Assembly (NCBI RefSeq): GCF_019059575.1
Contig: NW_024882326.1
Location: 124,001-188,000, forward strand
DNA: 64,000 nucleotides
Direction: 5' to 3'
Source: Amphibalanus amphitrite
Lineage: Eukaryota > Arthropoda > Thecostraca > Balanomorpha > Balanidae
This document shows positions 56,661-64,000 of the stretch, one piece after another (position 1 is the stretch's first letter; each line of letters starts with the position of its first letter). Below the pieces are notes generated by a model. That model was given only the letters and a program-made list of their open reading frames with translations. It made no database searches and was not told where the DNA came from. Position numbers and translations under genes: made by a program.

Positions 56661-57881
56661 GTTCGGGTACCATGACATTTATGTGATTTCAAAGTCAAGG
56701 TTCACAGCTGATCTGCTAAATCAAGCCAAGAATCCAAACTATCAAAAAACTATAAATATTTGTTTGTCTGTCACAGAGGTCTCAAGCAATATAAGGTTGA
56801 CATATGTTGAATCAAAAATCTACTGCCACAACTCACATCTCCTGCCTTAGTTTATCATTGTTGTTTTAACTTGCTTTCAAGAGAAACAGAAGCCAGTATC
56901 TGATATCACTTCAGATGATTGTTTCAAGATCTGAGTTTTAATGGAAATAAAAGCAAGATCAAAATGAAACAGGGATTATTGCTGTTAAAGTAGTTTGGCC
57001 ATGATACAACAAGCACATAAATCATTAGCCAAATCAAATACTGGTTGGTTTGTCAAGATGTTTGTTGTCTGTCGTCTGTCGAGCTGCTATGAACACTGAA
57101 CGCTCTCACTCTTACTTTAAAGAGAGTAGTTTAAGTTGAATGGTAGTGAGCTGTAATTAGACAAAGCAGCTATTCAGTGCTCACATCAAGCCAGGCTAGG
57201 AAATGGCATCAACTGTGGTGGGAGGAAGCAGGTTCGGCAGCCCTATGTTGTAAACTTCTGTTATGTCTTGTGTTTGATCAACTGATGTTTTCTGCTCTGT
57301 TTTGTGCAGTGATAGTAGCAGGTAACTGCATGCTTGTCAAATTATGTGAATAAACGAATTCATAACATTGCATTTTTCTCTCCATGCAAGGAACAAGTAA
57401 GATGTTGTAGAAAATGTAATAGAGGGCTGCATTGCTGATTTTGCACTTTATCAGAGCTTTATTTAGAATTGCTTTCCTGAAAGCTACATTCAGGCCACAG
57501 TGCTGAAATTCACAATGTCATAGCTTTTGGCAGCAGAAAAAAGAAAAGACTTACCTAGGTAAAATTGGCTGAAAGTATGGCAGAGCAGGTCTTGATGCGT
57601 ATGCCCATCCGTGTGCTTGCCGAAGTCGAACTGACTGCAACACATTTAACTCTGACCCACCATGGTGGCTGGCATATCCTGAACTTTCACCACTCTAAAC
57701 AAGACAACTTTCAGCCCTCAGCATTGTATTAAAACACTGTACAAAACACTCAAAATTTGTTTCAGTGCCATCCACGGACAACATCAGTCGCCATTCACCA
57801 GGCCAGTAAAAACAGAATAGATAATAGCTTCAAACCCATGTAGTCAGAGTTACTAGGTCTGCACCTCAAAACAAAATTCAG
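56661..57881. other. Intergenic, no gene seen
   Basis: AT-rich with no bounded element. Near 57775-57930 two similar phrases (CATTCACCAGGCCAGTAAAAA and a CACGCC variant) form a diverged tandem pair just before the LINE fragment. Confidence 0.5.
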
Positions 57882-58142
57882 GTGACATTCACCACGCCAG
57901 TAAAAAACAGGTACTTAGGTAACGTAACAGCTTCAAATCTGGTCACCCGTGTCACCAGGGGACACTTGTACAAGATTGGTGTGACGCATGTGAACACAGA
58001 TGTGAGGAAAAGATCATTCTCAAAGAGATGTGTCAATGCATGGAATCGCCTACCAGAACATGTTGTTGATGCCCCTGATGTATCTGCTTTTAAGCGAGGG
58101 TTAGATGATGTGATACCGGACTTGCTATTTGATTATGTCTAG
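57882..58142 (+). pseudogene. LINE reverse transcriptase, C-terminal fragment
   Basis: The last 50 residues read FSKRCVNAWNRLPEHVVDA then FKRGLDDVI, the conserved end of CR1-like reverse transcriptases. The frame is open to its stop at 58142, but the polymerase domain is missing, so it is a 5'-truncated copy. Its sequence differs from the LINE at 49777, so it represents another family. Confidence 0.8.
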
Positions 58143-59106
58143 CCTTCTTGCCATGTGTATATTTCATATACGTTTGTAGAATATTTGGTGCTAATGTGAC
58201 ATGTGAAACGCAATTAGTGTGAAATTAGGGTATTAGCGAGAACAAAAGGTACTAACACTCGATACTCGATCATGTATTACGATAGGTTAAATGGCGACAC
58301 ACATTTCCAGTTCATGGCTCACACACTGCAATACTCAAACATGGCTGGTCTTAAAACGGAACTGGCGTGTCTTTCGTTATGGGTTCCTTTCTTTTCCTTG
58401 CCACTCCTTCCTGTGACTGTTTACTTGGTGAAGGGAACCAACCAGGTAAGTAAACCAGGTAAGTGGTAACATGTTGGTCGGACTTTACACTACCATATTT
58501 ACATGGAATAATATGATACCAAACAATAGTGCAGCCATTCTGGACAACAAAAGTGTATGATAAAATTAATTTAGAATACTCTGGCAGCATGATTTACGAG
58601 CACAGGCAGGTGTTACCTACCAGCCTTCTCAATGCTCGTAAAACCAACATTGTAGTTTTGATTTTACCTTACATGATAACACACTTGGCTGCAATGGCAC
58701 ATTTAATTTAATACTGTGAAAAGACCAGTTATAACCACTTCACAAGCACAATTGCACCTCATGCCGACATCCTTTTCCAAAGACAGTCAGCAGCGTCTTT
58801 CGTCAAAACTGGAAGATAAATCCCCTTGCAACTGTTAACATCAAAAATATTTCTTCATGGTGTGACTGTGATCTCCATATGGAAACCTTGCAGGAAAAGA
58901 ATTAATGTCAATTGTCAGCTCTTCAAATTTCTTTGGACTTTAACTTGCAGTACCATATCCAGTTTGCTTTGATATTTTATTTTTTATTCCATGTTGAAGT
59001 TGAACACCAAGCTCCAGATATAGCAGGCAGCTTGATCATCTTCGGCCTTGGTATAATATCAGTCCAATTTCCAGTGGTGGGTATCTTCTAATATTCAAAT
59101 TAAAAT
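58143..59106. other. Intergenic, no gene seen
   Basis: No coding exon or repeat boundary recognised. Confidence 0.5.
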
Positions 59107-59758
59107 CATGGGCGGATCTAGGGGAACTTTTTGGGGGGGGTCACAAGTCGGCCGACATGCCGGGTCTGATAGATGAATTCTGACGACCGGGGGGGGGGGG
59201 GGGGGGGGTAGGGAGCGAGTATCTCGAGATCAAATGACATTTGATCTTCGTCGTTTCTAAGATGAAGTTTTATCATCGTAAGTCACTCGACTCAGTAGTT
59301 TTAGTTAGTGAAACCCACCTATACAGGGGCGTCGCCACGGGAATTTTGTACTGGGGGGGGGGGGGGGCGGATTAACCGACTTAAAAACCCAGAAGTAGAC
59401 ATAGTTACCTCACTTTTAGCCTAATGCATTAGGCAAAAAAAAACATTTGTCAAAACACAGCTCTAAAACACAAATATTACAACCCTTTTAGCATGCTAGT
59501 ACAAGCCGGAGTTCCTTCACAGTACACATATGAATTCCGACTCAATTTGACACGGTTGGTTTACATTCACGATCTCTCTTATTGATTGGTGTATGAATCG
59601 GCGGCGCGAAGCGCGGAGAAAATTTGCAAAAGCATTTGTCAAAACACAGCTCCAAAACACAAATTTTACCACCCTTTTAGCATGGCAGTACAAGCCGGAG
59701 TTCCTTCACAGTACACATAAATTCTGATTGAATTTGACACGGTTGGTTGGTGTAATTA

Positions 59759-60751
59759 CAGGGTGTCCCAAAAATAATGTCACACCTGTCCAGCGTCAAT
59801 TGCATGAAAATAACAAACATGAGAGGTGCGCTTTTCTTACATATGTATCCCACCTTCTCCCTGATACGGGCAAGGATATGTTCCGGAACATCAGACATCA
59901 ACATGTCCAGCTTCTGTGGACTGATCTTGGACCAGACAGATCGAACGTTCCTGGTCAGCGTGCCTTCAGATTATTCTGGTGCCATTTTGATCACCTCTTA
60001 CCGGGCGATCGCCCTAAGATTTTCTATCGGCGACAGGTCGGGACTATTTCCCGGTCATTTGTCCTTCTCCCAGAATGCTGGGAAGTTCGATCTGCACCAG
60101 TCCTGCGTCGTTCTAGCTCGATGAGCCGGGACCCCGACCTGTTGAAAGATGGCCCTGGACATGTTCAGCAGAGGTTTTCGGCTGGAAACGTGACTTGGTG
60201 GGCTTCAGCTTTAGAAGCAGCCTCCAGTACCGATGAATTGTCAACTTGGAGACTGGATGACTGTTAGCAATCAGCCCCCTTGCCAGATTCCTTGTGGATA
60301 AGCCCGTATTTAGCTCCGCAGTTCGCGATGTCGAGCTGCACTACCCGGCTGGCGGAAGTCTTCCTGCCGCGACCTAGCTTGTTCCCAGACGTCTATCCGC
60401 TTCTGTCGCAAGACAACCAGCGCCAAATCGTGCGGCAACTCGTGCCCAGTGCCTCGGCTACCAGGCCGTGGGTCATTCCGCCGCCAACCATGTCGACTGC
60501 CCCGCTGCGGGACGATTTGCTCTGCAGTTTTGCCATCCTGGACACATGGTCCGCGCGCGCTGGGTACTGCCCCGAAAATGACCTCCGTCCACCCCTTGAC
60601 CGGTCAGGGTCACAAAAATTTGAAGGTCACGTGACTAGAATGTAGCCAATATGGTCTGGGAGCCAGTAACGGCGAAATTATATTGATATTGCGCCGTAGA
60701 AGGCAAAATAAAGGTTGTGAGAGGGTGTGACATTAATTTTGGGACACCCTG
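59759..60751 (-). mobile_element. Tc1/mariner-like element
   Basis: Flanked by TA (59757, 60752). Inverted ends CAGGGTGTCCCAAAAATAAT and near reverse complement. It encodes a decayed transposase on the minus strand. Length 993 bp is short for the family, so it is internally deleted. Confidence 0.88.
59771..60536 (-). pseudogene. Tc1-like transposase remnant
   Basis: From the minus-strand ATG at 60536 a helix-turn-helix-like THGLVAEALGTSCRTIWRWL is followed, after a deletion that removes the first catalytic region, by FQQVGVPAHRARTTQDW (second Asp replaced by Val in this copy) and NSPDLSPIENLRAI, the DD34E-type final Glu block. Internal stops and frame changes are present. Not functional. Confidence 0.8.
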
Positions 60752-60845
60752 TACAGTCACGATTTCGTATTGACCTGTACGTACATGAATCGGCGGCGCG
60801 AAGCGCCGCGAAAAATTTGCAAAAACATTTGTCAGAACACAGGGT

Positions 60846-60966
60846 GGTCTCCTCTCTAGAAAGGACCACCTCTCTACTGCGGGCCTCCTCTTTTCACAGG
60901 GCCTCTCAACTACAGAAGGCCTCCTCTCTACAGAGGGCTTCCTCTCTACTGAGGGTCTCTCCCTTT
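60846..60966. repeat. About 20-bp minisatellite, CCTCCTCTCTACAGAGGGC type
   Basis: Six or so imperfect units, each itself partly palindromic (CTCTCTACAGAGGG). Confidence 0.8.
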
Positions 60967-61192
60967 CAGAGTGGTGTGTGGCCGAAATCCGTTGAGTTTT
61001 TAATTTTGGGTATAGGTAGGGGCACCAGGAATTAAATTCATGACCATCCCCTTGGAGTTTTCCTGGATCATCCCCTGGTGCTCGCACGGTTGAGACAAAA
61101 ACGAGTAAGATTCTGGCCTTCAATACGCCTTTTCACGCAACACGATCCAGAAAAACAAAGGTATTAGCTCATAAGTGTTTGACAGGTGATTT

Positions 61193-61863
61193 CAGGGGCG
61201 TAACTTTGTATACTTTTGAGGGTGCAGTTGCACCCCCAAAGTTAAATTATGCACCCTCAATGTTTATGTTGCACCCCCAATGTGTCATCCCTTTATTGGC
61301 ACTAAGAATTATAAAATACGCAAAATTCTTTGTTTAAAAGACAGAGCAAGAATATTCAATGTAAAATGGTGAAATAAAACAAGTGCACTCATGATATTTT
61401 GTCAGTAGTTATGCACGACTGGAAAGACTGGATCCGCGCGAATAATGTGAGCTGACATACGCCGAATTTCGATTCTGGCCAAACATGGTCTCGAGTAATA
61501 GATAACAGGTTAAAGGTCATTTAGGTAGGGTCATATGATTTTTAAGGGTGTGTGTAAAATTTAGTAACTCGAGGATACTAAAAGTTTCGTCGCGATCAGC
61601 CGCTTTTTGCGCTAGTTATTCGCGAAAAACTGAGTAGGGTCGATCCGACCCCCCCCCCCCCTCCCTACAAGGGCGAGGGTTAAAGTTTCGAAAGAACCTA
61701 CCCTACTCGTCGAGCACTGTCCATCTTCGCTCGCTCGTTATGTATGTACATATGTAAATTTGTACATGCTCCTTAGGAGGCCCCTGCGAACTGGAGGCCC
61801 CGCCACTTGGAGGCCCCTTCCCTAGTTTGCACCCCCAATGTCGTTTCCAAAGTTACACCCATG
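61193..61863. mobile_element. hAT-like MITE, CAGGGGCGTAACTTTG ends
   Basis: Flanked by perfect 8-bp duplications GGTGATTT (61185, 61864); ends CAGGGGCGTAACTTTG and CAAAGTTACACCCATG. TGCACCCCCAA phrases repeat at both ends (61225, 61268, 61828). Hosts the TTAA fragment at 61431. Confidence 0.88.
61431..61683 (-). mobile_element. piggyBac-like MITE, family B, truncated
   Basis: Ends GGGCGAGGGTTAA with a poly-C stem inside; its body matches 10780-11007 and inversely 26300-26540. Homology stops near 61431, so the other end is lost. Confidence 0.75.
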
Positions 61864-62003
61864 GGTGATTTTGAGCATGCAAGACGGCGTCTATAACGCA
61901 TTTAGGTCTTCGGCTTTTGGGGGGGGTCAAATGACCCTCTCAGACCTTTTGGGGGGGGTCATGACCCCGTGGACCCCCCCCAGGATCCGCCACTGATTAA
62001 AAT

Positions 62004-62675
62004 GAAAAGCAATAGGCTTTCTCAGCGCCGACGACGGATTTCACGTTGATAAAAAAGGGAGCTCAAGGTCAGCAAAACTCGGGTTCAAGGAATGGCGGGC
62101 GTTGAAATGACTGCTGACGTCATCAAAAAACCGCTAATACCGCTAGATAGGGACTAAGCTGGTCCCACCCTGCAAGTAAAGGGAAGAAATTTCTTGAACA
62201 CCATAAAGCTGCGGGGGTTGCGACCAGGATTAATGGTGGTTTCTGAGCCTGGCCGCAAACTTGGCTATCTCAACTCAAAACTAATGTTAAGGTGGGATGG
62301 TCCCTTTAAACTGTAAGCCCGTATTGGTATTGTTTCTTTTATTTGGCTGTCGAACATTATTTATGGTTTGAAATATGATTTTATGTAAAATAATTGATAT
62401 GAAAAAGCCGTCTTATAAGTTATGACCCCATTTCACCACACGCAAGTGGCAGAAATGACAATGATCAGCTGACGCATTTTTCTTGGCCGAAGTCAGAGCG
62501 CGCGGCCCGACGCACCACGCGTATTTGGAAATTCCGACCTCGACGAGCATCAGAAGCCACCTAACAGGCGTGTTCGAAACCGCAGGAGATGATGATGAAC
62601 GGGTTTATCGAAACTTGATTGGATGAGCATATCGGTAATAGCGATTTCAGTGTGTGCATTTATTGTTCATAGTGG
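62004..62675. other. Non-coding; repeat end at 62263-62309
   Basis: 62263-62309 is the inverted counterpart of the TTAA-bounded repeat end at 1246. The rest shows no supported gene. Confidence 0.5.
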
Positions 62676-62923
62676 TGTGTTACGATTACTTGAACTTTAT
62701 TGAACTTAATTTAAACACGAAGGTAGCACTGTAACCGCTTACTAATGCTCAAAACTCTCGGCCACACAAGCCGGCCGCCCGCCGCCACACAGGTCCGTCG
62801 CGAGAAGGACAAACAGCGCCTCTGGCGGCCGGCCGACAAATTACGATCAGCTGATCGACAAAACTGGGTCACCGGATCGGCGCGCGACGGCCGATCGTCA
62901 ACAGCGGCAGCTGATCCACAACA
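62676..62923 (-). repeat. Candidate 3' LTR of a Ty3/gypsy element
   Basis: Read on the minus strand it starts TGTTGTGG directly after a polypurine tract (GAAGGGGAGGA, 62924-62934) and could end at CGTAACACA, giving TG...CA borders and 248 bp. An AATAAA lies about 20 nt before that end. The other LTR is outside the window, so the borders are unproven. Confidence 0.5.
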
Positions 62924-62954
62924 TCCTCCCCTTCAAAAAGTACGGACACCTAGG

Positions 62955-63472
62955 TCACAGGTGCACACCCGAGGGCCTAACCTGGCGAATACGGTTGCGG
63001 GCGTCGCACTGGGCGGCCATAGCGGCTAACAGCAGTTGGCGGACGGATGGGAGTTCCGTCCGGCTCCGAATCCGAACTATCCGAGTCCGACAGAGCACAT
63101 TCACTTTCAGCGCTACTCGGCGAGTCCACACGACCGGAAACTTCATCGGAGCGGACCGCCGTCCCAGCAATGGCCCGACAGCGGTCCGACCTAACAGCGG
63201 AATACAGGCACCGAGGTCCGGTTCCTCGTCAGACACACTGACAGTGACAGGAACCGTCACACATGTCGCCCGTTCTGAATCGTCCCGCACAGAACTTTCT
63301 ACTTTCTTCAGGTTACTACCATGCACAAGCACCTGCTTTCGTCCCCGCTTAATCCTATAATCAGGTCGCTGCACTTTGACGACTACATATGGTCCAGTAA
63401 AACGAGCGGACAGTTTCCTGCTCTTACCACGCTTCACTGCCTGCACTTTTAGCATCACCGTATCGCCTACTT
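62955..63472 (-). pseudogene. Gypsy integrase C-terminal domain, frameshifted from the core
   Basis: The minus-strand frame has RFTGPYVVVKVQRPDYRI and VLVHGSNLKKV, matching the GPY/F-type C-terminal module of Ty3/gypsy integrases. It is offset from the core frame near 63470, where GTAAGTAGG looks like a 4-base duplication of a GTAGG. Restoring function is not implied; this copy is broken. The tail of about 100 residues is unremarkable. Confidence 0.75.
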
Positions 63473-64000
63473 ACAATGTCACTCGTTCCAGCCACAGACG
63501 AGCGCGACTGGCTGTCCTGCAGTGACTGATGGGCCTGGTCGCGGTCCACCTCGAGACGGCGCTTCAGGTCACTCACATAATTCGCGTAAGTGTCACACTG
63601 CAGCTTATCTGCGTCATCAATGATCTCACTCACAACGGGCACACGCGGGTAAACACCATAAACCAACTCGAACGGCGAATATCCTGTCGTGGTGTGCTGT
63701 GAGAACCGATAGGCTGACACACACACACTGACCCACCGGTCCCAATCAGCCTGGTTCTCACTCACATAATGGGTGAGCATATCGCACAGAGTGCGGTTGA
63801 ACCGCTCGGTTTGACCATTCGTTTGTGGATGGTACGACGTGCATCGTAGCTTTTGGATCCCCAATAGCTCACAAATCCGCTTAACTAGCGCGCTTTCGAA
63901 GTTCGTGCCCTGATCTGTCAGAATGCTTTTCGGCACTCCAAAACGAGCAAAGAGCTCCACGAAACAGTCGGCCACGGTCGTGGCCTTCTGGTCAGGAATA
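63424..64000 (-). pseudogene. Ty3/gypsy integrase core, cut by the window edge
   Basis: The open frame runs to the window edge and reads FARFGVPKSILTDQGTNFES (second catalytic Asp), YHPQTNGQTERFNRTL (catalytic Glu) and YSPFELVYG, the hallmarks of a gypsy integrase catalytic domain. The first Asp and the zinc-binding region lie beyond 64000. It loses frame near 63470, so this copy is probably inactive even though the core looks conserved. Confidence 0.88.

Larger units (their letters stand above)
59430..60840. repeat. About 190-bp tandem pair split by the Tc1-like element
   Basis: Phrases CATTTGTCAAAACACAG, CAAGCCGGAGTTCCTTCACA, TTTGACACGGTTGG and ATGAATCGGCGGCGCGAAGC recur in order at 59450-59610 and at 59635-59758 plus 60752-60840. 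The second unit is interrupted by the Tc1-like element. Confidence 0.75.
59107..61995. mobile_element. hAT-like element, CATGGGCGGATC ends, host of a nest
   Basis: Ends CATGGGCGGATCTAGG and CCAGGATCCGCCACTG with perfect 8-bp duplications ATTAAAAT (59099, 61996). It contains long poly-G runs (59190, 59345), a Tc1-like element (59759), and another hAT-like element (61193) that itself holds a TTAA MITE fragment. No hAT transposase was found. Confidence 0.85.

Overview
This is a repeat-laden nuclear window from an animal, most likely an arthropod and plausibly a crustacean such as a barnacle; that placement is inference. Support: spliced genes with GT-AG introns, a eukaryotic tRNA-Gly, a secreted CUB/serine-protease homologue of the kind common in crustaceans, a TATA box with an arthropod-type TCAG initiator, and many DNA transposons. 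No prokaryotic or viral gene blocks and no rRNA were seen.

Host genes are sparse. (1) 7944-9683 (+): single-exon secreted protein with two CUB domains and a trypsin-like domain whose catalytic His and Ser are Arg and Gln. (2) 40719-47039 (+): five-exon gene, predicted 410-aa mTERF-like mitochondrial protein, with tRNA-Gly(UCC) in intron 2 and tandem arrays built from its own 3' splice sites before exons 4 and 5. (3) 49325-49648 (-): RABIF/MSS4 homologue, 107 aa, convergent with the mTERF gene. Weaker calls: a signal-peptide first exon at 15999-16091 (-) and a frameshifted THAP-domain fragment at 30863-31212 (+).

Most of the rest is nested transposons. TTAA-flanked piggyBac-like MITEs end in CCCTCGC-type inverted repeats with poly-G/poly-C stems just inside and many AGGTCA/TGACCT words internally (331, 10263, 14811, 18611, 23382, 25672, 26300, 32242, 33419, 45080, 50210, 61431). 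TA-flanked elements with TAGGG(G) ends carry a repeated GC-rich word (3488, 6120, 16943, 20876, 23490). hAT-like elements with CAG...CTG ends and 8-bp duplications lie at 24913, 25106, 26210, 31841, 36340, 36586, 39247, 51302, 52046, 59107 and 61193. Three Tc1/mariner-like elements begin CAGGGTG at TA (13257, 47314, 59759). LINE reverse-transcriptase remnants occur at 49777-53821 (-), 54303 (+) and 57882 (+), and a Ty3/gypsy integrase plus LTR runs off the right edge (62676-64000, -). Several nests include their own empty-site control elsewhere in the window, which fixes insertion order.

Non-transposon repeats include a 135-bp satellite with no length change over 11 units (54896-56394), a 14-16-bp TTCGTC-spaced array in copies at 29858 and 38690, an 80-bp perfect hairpin (21651-21840) and a palindrome of about 780-bp arms at 35345-38715. 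Intervening regions longer than 300 bp are listed with what they hold.
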